Of a stretch of DNA of 64,000 bases, positions 21,283 through 30,200 are shown in pieces (the stretch's first letter is position 1; every line of letters starts with the position of its first letter). The stretch comes from Flavobacteriia bacterium (GTDB lineage Bacteria > Bacteroidota > Bacteroidia > Flavobacteriales_D > Crocinitomicaceae). The translations under genes were made by a program, and so were the position numbers. Where the stretch lies: contig CANFHU010000007.1 in NCBI GenBank assembly GCA_947446925.1, positions 1 through 64,000 of the forward strand, in the 5' to 3' direction. Below the pieces are notes generated by a model. The model was not told the origin of the DNA and made no database searches. It worked only from the letters and a program-made list of their open reading frames with translations.

Positions 21283-21945
21283 ATGAAACAGACTTTGCTT
21301 ATTGCTTCCGTTATTTTATCCAACTTTTTATCTGCACAAAATTTCACCTTACCTAAACTTCCTTACGCATACACTGCCTTAGAACCAACGATTGATTCAG
21401 TTACGATGCGTTTACATTACACTAAACATCACCAAGCTTATATCAACAACCTAAATAAAGCAATCGGAACATCTAACACAAAAAGTTTAACCGAATTATT
21501 AAACACAGTAAGTACACAACCTGCTGTTGTTCGTAATAATGCCGGTGGACATTTTAACCACACCTTGTTTTGGGAATTATTATCTCCAACTCCATCCAAA
21601 ACACCTTCCATTGAATTAAGCGCTCAAATCACAAAACAATTTGGCTCTTTGGACTCTTTACAAAAAACAATTACTGCTACAGGTACAAGTTTGTTTGGTT
21701 CCGGATGGGTTTGGTTGATCGTAACACCTACCAATGATTTAAAAATTACAACAACTAGTAACCAAGACAATCCGTTAATGGATCTTGTTACCGATAAAGG
21801 GACACCTATCCTTGCAATTGATGTATGGGAACATGCCTATTACTTGAAATATCAAAATAAACGTGCAGATTATTTAAAGAATATCTGGAATGTAATCGAC
21901 TGGAAAGCAGTAAGTGATAAATATGCTGCCACACTTAAGAAATAA
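21283..21945 (+). CDS. Superoxide dismutase (Fe/Mn) with signal peptide
   Basis: The 220-residue protein has an N-terminal signal peptide (MKQTLLIASVILSNFLSA, then Q) before the SOD domain. Metal ligands are visible: His in MRLHYTKHHQAYI, His in GGHFNHTLFWELL, and Asp and His in IDVWEHAYYLKYQNK. SODs of this fold are usually cytosolic, so an exported form suggests a periplasmic defence against external superoxide. A -7-like TAAATTTG sits at 21259. It ends 3 bp before galE, so the two may be cotranscribed. Confidence 0.92.
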   Translation: MKQTLLIASVILSNFLSAQNFTLPKLPYAYTALEPTIDSVTMRLHYTKHHQAYINNLNKAIGTSNTKSLTELLNTVSTQPAVVRNNAGGHFNHTLFWELLSPTPSKTPSIELSAQITKQFGSLDSLQKTITATGTSLFGSGWVWLIVTPTNDLKITTTSNQDNPLMDLVTDKGTPILAIDVWEHAYYLKYQNKRADYLKNIWNVIDWKAVSDKYAATLKK

Positions 21946-21948
21946 GGA

Positions 21949-22983
21949 ATGAAAAAAACAATAATCGTAACTGGAGGAGCGGGATACATTGGCTCCCATA
22001 CCATCCTTGAATTAATCGACAAAACTGACTTTGAGATTGTTTCAATAGATAATTATTCCAATTCCTCCGCAGAAACATTTTCAAGAATTGAGAAGATATC
22101 TGGAATAAAAATATATAATCATCCAATTGATTTATGCGATAAAAAAGGATTGTTTGATTTTGTTTCTACTTTAGAAAACGTAGTTGGAATTATCCATTTC
22201 GCAGCATTTAAATCTGTTCCAGAATCTGTTGAAAATCCTTCATTATATTACCACAACAATTTAGAATCCTTAATTAATGTAATTGAGGCATGTAAACAGT
22301 TTAAGATCGACAATTTCATTTTCTCTTCTTCTTGTTCGGTATATGGAAACATAGATTCTCTGCCAGTAACTGAAAATACACCATTTAGTCCTGCTGAATC
22401 TCCCTATGCTCACACAAAACAAATTGGTGAACAACAATTAGAATTATATGCAAAATGTGGCGTAAACTTTAAAACGATTGCATTACGTTATTTCAATCCT
22501 GTAGGAGCACACCCATCTGGTTTGATTGGAGAATCTCCGATTAATCCACCAACAAGTTTGATTCCGATTATCACCCAAACTGCCATAGGAAAACGCGACA
22601 AAATGTTTGTACATGGTTATGATTACCCAACACGTGATGGCTCTTGTATACGAGACTATATTCATGTATGCGATATTGCAAACGCGCATGTCAAAGCTTT
22701 GAACATATTAATAGAAAGAAAAACAGATTTAAACTATAATGTCATAAATTTAGGAACAGGAGATGGCGTGAGTGTAAAAGAAGCCATTGCAAGTTTTGAG
22801 AAAAATGCAGGCCTTTCATTGAACTATGAGATGGGACCACGACGCGCTGGTGATGTTGTCTCCATTTATTCCGACACTACGAAGTCTACCGATTTTTTAC
22901 ATTGGACAGCAGAGAAAACCTTAGATGACATGGTTACTTCTGCTTGGATTTGGGAACAAAACATTACGAAAGAAACTAGATAA
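21949..22983 (+). CDS. galE: UDP-glucose 4-epimerase
   Basis: The 344-residue extended SDR interconverts UDP-glucose and UDP-galactose. VTGGAGYIGSHT (about 6-17) is the NAD-binding glycine motif. SSSCSVYG and YAHTK provide the catalytic Ser and Tyr-x3-Lys, and LRYFNPVGAHPSGLIGE and RDGSCIRDYIHVCDIA are strongly GalE-like. It probably feeds surface-polysaccharide synthesis together with the genes that follow. Confidence 0.95.
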   Translation: MKKTIIVTGGAGYIGSHTILELIDKTDFEIVSIDNYSNSSAETFSRIEKISGIKIYNHPIDLCDKKGLFDFVSTLENVVGIIHFAAFKSVPESVENPSLYYHNNLESLINVIEACKQFKIDNFIFSSSCSVYGNIDSLPVTENTPFSPAESPYAHTKQIGEQQLELYAKCGVNFKTIALRYFNPVGAHPSGLIGESPINPPTSLIPIITQTAIGKRDKMFVHGYDYPTRDGSCIRDYIHVCDIANAHVKALNILIERKTDLNYNVINLGTGDGVSVKEAIASFEKNAGLSLNYEMGPRRAGDVVSIYSDTTKSTDFLHWTAEKTLDDMVTSAWIWEQNITKETR

Positions 22984-23032
22984 ATCAAATTAATCGAAAA
23001 ACGCATATCTTTACACTTCAAAAAACCAAACG

Positions 23033-23971
23033 ATGCACAGCAACAAGACTAAAATTTTAATTACAGGTGGCGCAGGATTTGTTCCAAGTTCTACAGCAGA
23101 AAAATTATTAGAGAATCCTAACAATTATGTTGTATTGGTGGATAATTTTTTGACTGGAAGAAAGGAAAATATTCCAAACCACCCGAATTGTAAATTTATT
23201 GTTGCAGATGTAAATCATATAGACGAGATTAGTCCAATTATGACCTCCTACCAATTTGATTACGTGTATCATTACGCTGCAATGGTTGGGGTACTTAGAA
23301 CTTTAGATAATCCTATTCATGTATTAGAAGATATTCAAGGAATTAAAAATATTTTAAACCTGGCTAAAAGTACAGGCGTAAAACGTGTGTTTTTCTCCTC
23401 CTCTTCTGAAGTTTATGGAGAACCTGTACACTTACCTCAAAACGAACATACAACACCATTAAATTCTCGTTTACCCTACGCAGTTGTTAAAAATGTTGGC
23501 GAAGCCTATTTTCGTTCATTCGAACAAGAATATGGTTTAGATTATACTATTTTCCGTTTTTTCAATACCTATGGTCCTAAACAAAGCGAAGATTTCGTAA
23601 TGTCTAAATTCATGTCTGCTGCTGTTAAAGGAGAAGATATTACGATTTATGGAGACGGAAGTCAAACACGTACTTTTTGTTTTATTGATGACAATACGGA
23701 ATTTTGTGTTGGTGCATTAGAAAATATTGAAACGATCAACCAAGTTTATAATGTTGGAAATGACATTATCTATACGATTAAAGATTTAGCAGAATTGATT
23801 ATTCGTAAAACAAATTCTACTTCCAAAATAATTTATTTACCACCATTGAAAGATGGAGATATGACACGTAGACAGCCCGATATTTCTAAAATGCGTGAAA
23901 TATTAAAACGTGATTTGATCCAATTAGAGGAGGGGATTGAAAGAATTATTTCTTCTGGGAGGTTTAACTAG
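23033..23971 (+). CDS. NAD-dependent nucleotide-sugar epimerase/dehydratase
   Basis: The 312-residue extended SDR has ITGGAGFVPSST at the N-terminus (the usual GxxGxxG ends with P-S-S instead of IGS), SSSSEVYGE near 120, and YAVVKN, giving Tyr-x3-Lys. RTFCFIDD near 225 marks the UDP-glucuronate decarboxylase/UDP-glucose epimerase group. The exact substrate cannot be assigned. The gene follows galE after 49 bp and ends at a cluster of dispersed repeats. Confidence 0.88.
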   Translation: MHSNKTKILITGGAGFVPSSTAEKLLENPNNYVVLVDNFLTGRKENIPNHPNCKFIVADVNHIDEISPIMTSYQFDYVYHYAAMVGVLRTLDNPIHVLEDIQGIKNILNLAKSTGVKRVFFSSSSEVYGEPVHLPQNEHTTPLNSRLPYAVVKNVGEAYFRSFEQEYGLDYTIFRFFNTYGPKQSEDFVMSKFMSAAVKGEDITIYGDGSQTRTFCFIDDNTEFCVGALENIETINQVYNVGNDIIYTIKDLAELIIRKTNSTSKIIYLPPLKDGDMTRRQPDISKMREILKRDLIQLEEGIERIISSGRFN

Positions 23972-23973
23972 CC

Positions 23974-24025
23974 TTCGATAACCTCAGGCTACACTTCGAG
24001 AACCTCGCCTTCGAGAGCCTCAGGC
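23974..24025 (+). repeat. Three copies of the TTCGA-GA-CCTCAGGC dispersed repeat
   Basis: TTCGATAACCTCAGGC (23974), TTCGAGAACCTCGCC (23995) and TTCGAGAGCCTCAGGC (24010) start three bases after the upstream stop codon. They belong to the same family as the units flanking the GIY-YIG gene at 55898. Confidence 0.85.
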
Positions 24026-24049
24026 ATCGGTCTTGAAAAGATAGATTAA

Positions 24050-25129
24050 TCACATTGCTCGAAATAGCTCTAGGTATTTGTTTTTCAAAGCATTTACTGA
24101 AAAGTAATCCTCTACAGTTTCATCTCCTTTTGTACCAACGTGCATACGTGCTTCTTTATTCTCTAATAAATACGAAAGGATGTCGTACCATTCTTGTTCC
24201 GTGTCGACTAGATACCCATTTTCTTTATCTTGAATCAAGGATTTATTTACTCCAACCGGAGACATGACTGTTGGAATCCCCAAAGACATGTATTGCAAGC
24301 CTTTAAATGCACATTTACCTTCCGACCACTCGTTATTTCTCAAAGGCATCACACCTATATCAATTTTACACAAATCGTCTACTTCATTGATTTTATCCCA
24401 TTTACAATAGACTAAAGATTTTAACTCGAAAGTTGGTTTACGATCGGAAATTACCAAGAAATCAAACTCATACTTTTCTTCCAAACGCAATAACACAGGG
24501 TAAATCATATCCAAGTAATGCATCGTAGAATGTGATCCCGTCCATCCAATTGCTAGACGTTCCCTTGAATAATCAATGGTTTTGTTATGCATTCCAACGG
24601 TATCAATGGTCGTAGGAATAATATGTACATTTTGATTATATTGTTTTGCGAAATCTGCCAAATATTGATTTCCACATTGCACCGTATGTACCCATCCACA
24701 AATGGAGTTCACTTTGGAATACCATTTTGTAAAGGAAAGTAAGGCATTACTATCCGAGTGATTTTTCAACCAAATCGCATCGTCGTAATCATATAAAATC
24801 TTTTTCCTTAAGACTTTCGCTAAGATAAACTCAACTACTGGCGGACCAAATTGCATGGCTTCGCGATGCATAAAAATGAAGTCGTATTTACGCACATTGA
24901 ATAATAAAGCAAAACGATTGCATGTGCTTTTCAACATTCCAATGGTCTTTTGCGCGAATAATCCTGGTTTGTACAATAGATCCCAAAGTTGATAATCGAT
25001 AAACGGTTTTACGGTAATATCAAAGCCATTTTCTTCCAAAAAAGGCAGGTATTGCTCAAAACGAAAACGTTGGGATGGCGCTTTTCCAATTGGATACGGA
25101 CAAAGTAATAGCACTTTTTTAGATTTCAT
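24050..25129 (-). CDS. Glycosyltransferase, GT4-like
   Basis: From the ATG at 25129 (overlapping the asnB stop by one base as TAATG) the product has 359 residues. The N-terminus VLLLCPYPIGKAPSQRFRFEQYLPFLEENGF is typical of Bacteroidota family GT4 proteins. DYDDAIWLKNH and LAIGWTGSHSTMHYLDMIYPVLLRL are in the middle, and GKCAFKGLQYMSLGIPTVMSPVGVN is the C-terminal Rossmann nucleotide-sugar region. It is coupled to asnB, a frequent pairing in surface-polysaccharide loci. An upstream non-ATG start is possible but unneeded. Confidence 0.9.
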   Translation of the reverse strand: MKSKKVLLLCPYPIGKAPSQRFRFEQYLPFLEENGFDITVKPFIDYQLWDLLYKPGLFAQKTIGMLKSTCNRFALLFNVRKYDFIFMHREAMQFGPPVVEFILAKVLRKKILYDYDDAIWLKNHSDSNALLSFTKWYSKVNSICGWVHTVQCGNQYLADFAKQYNQNVHIIPTTIDTVGMHNKTIDYSRERLAIGWTGSHSTMHYLDMIYPVLLRLEEKYEFDFLVISDRKPTFELKSLVYCKWDKINEVDDLCKIDIGVMPLRNNEWSEGKCAFKGLQYMSLGIPTVMSPVGVNKSLIQDKENGYLVDTEQEWYDILSYLLENKEARMHVGTKGDETVEDYFSVNALKNKYLELFRAM

Positions 25130-27039
25130 TAATGCATCCATTTTTCGTACCACATCTGAAACATCAACAGGTACCAAATTTTATAATCTAACTCTTTTTT
25201 TCCGCCTAAAAAATCTTGTTTCAACTTAGAAACATGTTCCCAATTAAATATATCTTGGGATTCTATCTTCTCTTCATTGATATACGTTTCTACTAAAGGA
25301 CGTAAATCCGTAGCCAACCATTTTGCTATTGGAATTGCAAATCCCATTTTTGGTCGATCCATCATTTCTTTAGGAACATACTGATGTACAATTTCTTTTA
25401 GAATGTATTTTTGATTTCCTTGGTGTAATTTATAGTCGTTCGGCAATTTGGCAGCCCATTCAATCACGCGGTGATCTAAGAAAGGTTCTCTCCCTTCTAA
25501 ACTCACTGTCATGGTGGCACGATCCACTTTTTGGAGAATATCATCCACCAAATAGGTTTGATAATCCACCGCTTGCATGTATGCTAATGGCGAATAATAT
25601 TGCGCCGCTAATTCTTTAGATTGATACGCCGTTTTCAAACGATGAAACGAAGCGTGCATCACTTCTTTCATTTGCGTATCTGTGTATTGTTGACTTAAAC
25701 TCAACATAATATTTTCTTCCGAAGGATCTTTCAAAATCCCCTTCAGTTTTTCATAGCGGTTATGAAAATTATATTTGTGTTTTAGAATTGGAAGTGCATT
25801 CGAAGGAATAACATTCATTAATCCAGCGATAGATTTTCGTGCAAATCCAGGGATTTGTTCTAGTTTACTCCTGTATTTCAACAAATAACTGTATCGATTG
25901 TAACCAGCAAACACCTCATCCCCTGCATCTGCACTTAAGGCAACTGTCACTTCTTGTCGCGCGACTTTACTCACTAAAGTAGTTGGTAACGCACTACTAT
26001 CTGCAAAAGGTTCATCGTAATAAAAAGGCAATTCTGGAATCCATTCTAAGACTTCTTTTTCTGTACACGCAATTTCAGTATGTTTTGTCCCCAAATAGTT
26101 TGCCGTTTCTTTTGCAAATGCTGCTTCATTCAAACCAATATCAGGAACAGCGATGGTGTATGTTTTCAAAGGTTCTGTTCTATCTTTTTGAAGTAAGGCA
26201 GTCACACAGGTACTATCGTATCCACCACTTAAAAATACACCTACTGGCACATCTGCCACCATACGATAATCACATGCACTTTGCAGAATTTTTTCGGTTT
26301 CTTTTTTTGCTTCCTCAAAAGAAATATCCAATTTAGGCTGATTGTAGGCATTGTATACCGACCAATATTGGGTTTGCTTTATTTCATTCAGCGGTTGAGT
26401 CAAGGAAAACTTCGTATAATGCCCTGGCTTTAATTTTGTGGTATATTCAAAAATACAGTGAGGAGTAGGAACGTTTCCATACTGCATAAAGGCAGCCACT
26501 GCATCTAGATTTATTTTCTTCTCAAAGTTTGGGTGTGCATGAAACGCTTTTAATTCAGATGCAAACAAGAATACACCGTCTTTCAAGTAATAGAAAAAAG
26601 GTTTTACTCCTGCACGGTCACGCACACAAAACACTTCGTTTTTCTGGATATCGTAAATTACAAACGCAAACATCCCGATGAAACGTTCTACACAGGCTTC
26701 CCCCCATTGGGTGTATGCATGTAAAATCACTTCGGTATCGGAATCACTGATAAAGGAATGACCTAGATCAGTAAGTTCGTTACGAATTTCTTTATAATTA
26801 TAAATTTCTCCGTTGTATGTAATCCAATGTTGATTGAATAACATTGGTTGTTTTCCAGATTCGGTGATATCTATGATTGCGAGTCGACGGTGGGCTAAAC
26901 CAAGGGTGAAATTTGGTTCTTGAAAAAACTTAAGGTCTCCCCCATCTGGTCCACGGTGGAACAAAGTTTGACTCATAGCAAGTAAATCTTTTTCCGTAGA
27001 TTTTTTATTTAAATCAATAAATCCTGCTATTCCACACAT
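25129..27039 (-). CDS. asnB: Asparagine synthase (glutamine-hydrolysing)
   Basis: The 636-residue enzyme starts with MCGIAGF, whose Cys2 is the class II glutaminase nucleophile. The amidotransferase domain carries HRRLAIID and TYNGEIYN (about 51 and 74), and the ATP-pyrophosphatase loop FLSGGYDST is near 270. The synthetase domain continues through LSADAGDEVFAGYNRY. The length and position beside a glycosyltransferase suggest it may serve amidation in polysaccharide synthesis as well as general asparagine supply. Confidence 0.95.
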   Translation of the reverse strand: MCGIAGFIDLNKKSTEKDLLAMSQTLFHRGPDGGDLKFFQEPNFTLGLAHRRLAIIDITESGKQPMLFNQHWITYNGEIYNYKEIRNELTDLGHSFISDSDTEVILHAYTQWGEACVERFIGMFAFVIYDIQKNEVFCVRDRAGVKPFFYYLKDGVFLFASELKAFHAHPNFEKKINLDAVAAFMQYGNVPTPHCIFEYTTKLKPGHYTKFSLTQPLNEIKQTQYWSVYNAYNQPKLDISFEEAKKETEKILQSACDYRMVADVPVGVFLSGGYDSTCVTALLQKDRTEPLKTYTIAVPDIGLNEAAFAKETANYLGTKHTEIACTEKEVLEWIPELPFYYDEPFADSSALPTTLVSKVARQEVTVALSADAGDEVFAGYNRYSYLLKYRSKLEQIPGFARKSIAGLMNVIPSNALPILKHKYNFHNRYEKLKGILKDPSEENIMLSLSQQYTDTQMKEVMHASFHRLKTAYQSKELAAQYYSPLAYMQAVDYQTYLVDDILQKVDRATMTVSLEGREPFLDHRVIEWAAKLPNDYKLHQGNQKYILKEIVHQYVPKEMMDRPKMGFAIPIAKWLATDLRPLVETYINEEKIESQDIFNWEHVSKLKQDFLGGKKELDYKIWYLLMFQMWYEKWMH

Positions 27040-27448
27040 AGTTCATCGGTTTTGTATGGTTGCAAATATACGAAAAATGCAGAAAGTCTTTTTAAGTTTG
27101 TATGATATCAACTGTTACAAAAAATACCGATTATATTCTGTATTACTTTCGTATTATCCGAGACGTTCCTTTTATCTACATTTTTAGCTATCGTCTCCCA
27201 AATCTTATATTAATACACCGTTTTTAAATAGTAAGTTGTCTATCTTCCTTTGCTATCTGAAGATAGAAAATTCGAACTTGATATTTTTTACTTTATATAA
27301 TAATCATTGCTATGACATACCACTTGTCTGAGTGTCTATGTTTCCATTGGAAAATATATCGCTTTAATTATACATAGCCATACCACTTGTCTATGTTTCC
27401 ATTGAAAAACAACTTATTTTTTATTTTACATATCCATTTTTCTATACT
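27040..27448. other. Gene-free boundary between asnB and the defence island
   Basis: No supported ORF. The region is AT-rich. Its right half holds two imperfect direct repeats (27316-27404), and the first ~60 bp upstream of asnB (minus strand) must contain that gene's promoter. No tRNA or att-like sequence was recognised. Confidence 0.5.
27316..27404 (+). repeat. Direct repeat pair at the island edge
   Basis: CATACCACTTGTCT occurs at 27316 and 27379, each followed by ATGTTTCCATTG (27338 and 27393). The first copy carries 8 extra bases between the blocks. It lies just downstream of the last defence gene. Confidence 0.75.
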
Positions 27449-28852
27449 TTATTTTAATCGATACCCTCCCGTTTTCGGTGCTCCATCAAATTCTATTAAA
27501 TCATTATCTTTCAATATTTTCAAGTATCGCTCAACTGTTGAAACACCTTTATTTAATTGTTCAGCTATTTCATTTGTTTTTTGTAAAGGTTTAATCTTAA
27601 GTATATTTATTATTGAGATCAATTCGTTTTTTACTCCCTCATTTACTCCCTCAATTTCTTGAAATACTCCCTCATTTACTCCCTCATTTACTCCCTCACT
27701 TGTGATTTGATGCGTTAGACCAGGGAAAATAAGTTTGGTTGTGTTATTCTCAGATATCCAATCAGGTTCTGATAAACCATTGTTTTTGCAATCGGTTATC
27801 ATTCGAATAGTACCAGTACCTAACATTTCAATTAAACCGCGTATAAAACAAACTTTTGCTATATCTGGATTTCTTAAATAAGAGCCGTGTTCCTTTTTTA
27901 AATCAGCAACTTTTATTTGACTTAACAATTCTCCTGAATTTGTAATTTCTACTTTATTTGAAAAAATTTCAACGGAAAGATTTCCCGAAATCAAAGAATA
28001 ATCACGATGTACAAGAGCATTCATTAACCCTTCTCGCAAAGCTAACCTTGGTAAGCCTTTTTCATTTCGGTAAATACCATTAATTACAGTTGATTTTTTA
28101 ATGTAAGTCTCTAAAACTTCATAGGCAGTGTTAAAATTTCGAAATAAGTTCCCCTCTAATAAACGGTCAAACAAAAAAGTATTTGTGTCTTTGTTTCGTT
28201 CATAAATGGTAATTCTCATTCTACACTGAGGTAAAAATCGAGTAGGATTATTTCCAAATAAAACGATAGCAGCATTTGTTAAACTACCACCTTTCATTAA
28301 ACCAAGACGTGAAAGAAAATCTTCTGTATCAATATTTCTTGAATCTGGCTTGTCTTTTATATAATGTTGTAATGTTTCGTTGATTTCGGAAATATCCAAA
28401 TCTTCTAATTCTGCACCTAACACTGTTTGACGTTCCCAATGAAATTCAGAATTCTTTCGTTCAGTATTTAAAGAACTTAATTGATCATTTGTTGCTACAA
28501 TTGTATTTCTATTTTCTTTCGTAAAAATAATTCCCTTATAACTATACGGTTTATTTCCTCCCGGCCATACATTAATAAGAACAATAGGACGGTTATGATA
28601 AGTAAAAACATTCATTGAAAAAGGTGCTAAAGGAGAAATTGAATTTCGAATAGCAGACTCAATATTTTTTGAATGTTCAATGTTAATTTTTGAATCATTT
28701 TGATTCAATCCAACAATTATATCTCCTCCATTCGAATTCAAAAAAGCACAAATTTCTTGAGCAATTACTTTTTCATCCAAATGCGATACAAAAACCAAAC
28801 GCTCGTTTTCACCTTGTTGTAAAAGATTTTCAATAATTATTTGATGTTCCAT
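27449..28852 (-). CDS. AlbA_2/Schlafen-type ATP-binding protein with C-terminal HTH
   Basis: The 467-residue protein has an N-terminal AlbA_2 domain (VSHLDEKVIAQEICAFLNSNGGDIIVGLNQND). A central GHKL-like part contains LREGLMNALVHRDYSLISGNLSVEIFSNKVEITNSG and RNPDIAKVCFIRGLIEMLGTGTIRM. A linker follows with five near-copies of EGVNEGV, typical of this family, and then a winged helix (TNEIAEQLNKGVSTVERYLKILKDNDLI). Members are predicted DNA-binding regulators or defence factors. It starts 18 bp after the DUF4062 gene, so the two probably work together. Confidence 0.88.
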   Translation of the reverse strand: MEHQIIIENLLQQGENERLVFVSHLDEKVIAQEICAFLNSNGGDIIVGLNQNDSKINIEHSKNIESAIRNSISPLAPFSMNVFTYHNRPIVLINVWPGGNKPYSYKGIIFTKENRNTIVATNDQLSSLNTERKNSEFHWERQTVLGAELEDLDISEINETLQHYIKDKPDSRNIDTEDFLSRLGLMKGGSLTNAAIVLFGNNPTRFLPQCRMRITIYERNKDTNTFLFDRLLEGNLFRNFNTAYEVLETYIKKSTVINGIYRNEKGLPRLALREGLMNALVHRDYSLISGNLSVEIFSNKVEITNSGELLSQIKVADLKKEHGSYLRNPDIAKVCFIRGLIEMLGTGTIRMITDCKNNGLSEPDWISENNTTKLIFPGLTHQITSEGVNEGVNEGVFQEIEGVNEGVKNELISIINILKIKPLQKTNEIAEQLNKGVSTVERYLKILKDNDLIEFDGAPKTGGYRLK

Positions 28853-28870
28853 AGTTTTATTTAATCAATG

Positions 28871-29488
28871 TTAGTAAATTGGAAATAAATCATTATTGTT
28901 ATTTTCATCATTACCACTTCTTAAAACTCCAAATATAAAATCTTTATCTTCGTATTGAGCTTTAACATAAATTAAAGCCTCATCTAAACGATAAAACTCT
29001 TGTGCCCAATTTCCTGTTCTTGTTGCAATTGGTGTACCTTCTTTAATGACGTAATCATAAATTTTAAGTGTTCGTTCATCAAACACATTACTTTTTTTGA
29101 TTTGCACATTTGTATTTTCATTTCCTGACTCGTCAATAAAATAAAGATATTTCTTCAATTGTCTAGTGAAAACAACATCCCTATGAACTAAAAACCAATA
29201 AGGTTTATTCAATTTCATCGCTAGCTTTATTTCTTCAAAAGTAATGTTCAACTCATCTATGTTCCCTGTACCATAATAAGGTCGAATAATTCCTAAAAAT
29301 ACATCACACTCCCTTACAGCATTCAAACAGTTTTCTAAATTGGATAAATTTGGATTTACTTTGATTGATCCAATATGTGAGTTCAGAACATGATACCCCA
29401 TCGTACTCAATTCAGAACAAATTGTTGAAATATTATCTTCAAAATTATAAATGGTACTGGCGACCATTATTTTTATTGGTTGTTGCAT
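28871..29488 (-). CDS. DUF4062 domain protein (TIR/NDT-like fold)
   Basis: The 205-residue protein opens with KIMVASTIYNFEDNISTICSELSTMGY, followed by NLENCLNAVRECDVFLGIIRPYYGTG and TFEEIKLAMKLNKPYWFLVHRDV. This is the DUF4062 pattern (a start resembling 'SST..D', a 'C...V..CD..vgi' core and a conserved Glu), which is thought to share a flavodoxin-like fold with TIR and nucleoside deoxyribosyltransferases. That fold makes it a candidate sensor or NAD-type nucleotide enzyme. It lies between the TIR gene and the AlbA_2 gene, separated from the TIR gene by 186 bp with no credible ORF. Confidence 0.82.
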   Translation of the reverse strand: MQQPIKIMVASTIYNFEDNISTICSELSTMGYHVLNSHIGSIKVNPNLSNLENCLNAVRECDVFLGIIRPYYGTGNIDELNITFEEIKLAMKLNKPYWFLVHRDVVFTRQLKKYLYFIDESGNENTNVQIKKSNVFDERTLKIYDYVIKEGTPIATRTGNWAQEFYRLDEALIYVKAQYEDKDFIFGVLRSGNDENNNNDLFPIY

Positions 29489-29674
29489 TTAAAAGTTATG
29501 TTACGCTAAAATAATTGACTTCTTCTCCATGTTCCAATTATAAGGTCATTGAAACTCTGGAACAATATTTTTTGTTTTGCATATCTGTCAATAATTTTCT
29601 GATATTTTTTCTAATTACGATTAATTCTGCCATCTCTTTTTTTAGTTAAATATTTATTCAATATCATCCAATAT

Positions 29675-30199
29675 TTATCCAATCGCATCCTTAACTGCTT
29701 GGTAATTCCAATAATATTTACCGTTTTCTAAATAATAAAGTGCAATATGTTTTCCATGATTCTTTATGCTTTCAGGACATTTTGATCTATCTACTTTCGC
29801 GGCTTTGTACATGATAACAATTCTCATTTTACCCTCTAAGGCTGTTTGAATTGCTTTGTCACACTCATATTCAATATAGCTTGAGTAATCGATGTAATAC
29901 CCACGTAAACAGTTTTTTGACAAACTATTATAACTTTTGCAATATTGACATCCTCCACTTCTTACAGTTTTTGTGTTTGAACCAACTATTAAGATGAAAG
30001 TTTTAGTAGCTTTTAGTCTAGTGTTAAGAGAAGTTTTAATATTACAATTTAAACTGCTGTCTCGTGCCTGAGTTAATTCATGCGCATCAGTGAAAGACAA
30101 ACTCCATTTTTTACTTTCATTCCATTTATGTAACTGTTGAACTGTATCCTTATCGCCATCCCAATCTGCTGCGATATATGTTTTTGTTCTGTAAACCAT
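29675..30199 (-). CDS. thsB: ThsB-like TIR (MTH538/DUF1863) protein
   Basis: The 174-residue protein begins YRTKTYIAADWDGDKDTVQQLHKWNESKKWSLSFTDAHEL. It continues with LNTRLKATKTFILIVGSNTKT and SSYIEYECDKAIQTALEGKMRIVIMY, where the Glu after the YI is the expected TIR catalytic residue. This is the MTH538 TIR family used as ThsB in Thoeris, which on phage infection makes a nucleotide signal from NAD+. It ends one base before the TM-macro gene's coding end and is translated next in the operon, which supports a ThsA/ThsB pair. Confidence 0.85.
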   Translation of the reverse strand: MVYRTKTYIAADWDGDKDTVQQLHKWNESKKWSLSFTDAHELTQARDSSLNCNIKTSLNTRLKATKTFILIVGSNTKTVRSGGCQYCKSYNSLSKNCLRGYYIDYSSYIEYECDKAIQTALEGKMRIVIMYKAAKVDRSKCPESIKNHGKHIALYYLENGKYYWNYQAVKDAIG

Positions 30200-30200
30200 T

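Noticed and set aside
27316..27404. Possible minimal CRISPR array
   Set aside because: Only two copies, the copies are broken in different places, the spacing differs between blocks, and no cas gene is in the window.
29538..29633. 31-residue ORF in the gap between the TIR and DUF4062 genes
   Set aside because: Too short to judge, with no recognisable motif; the gap is more simply a leader or read-through region.
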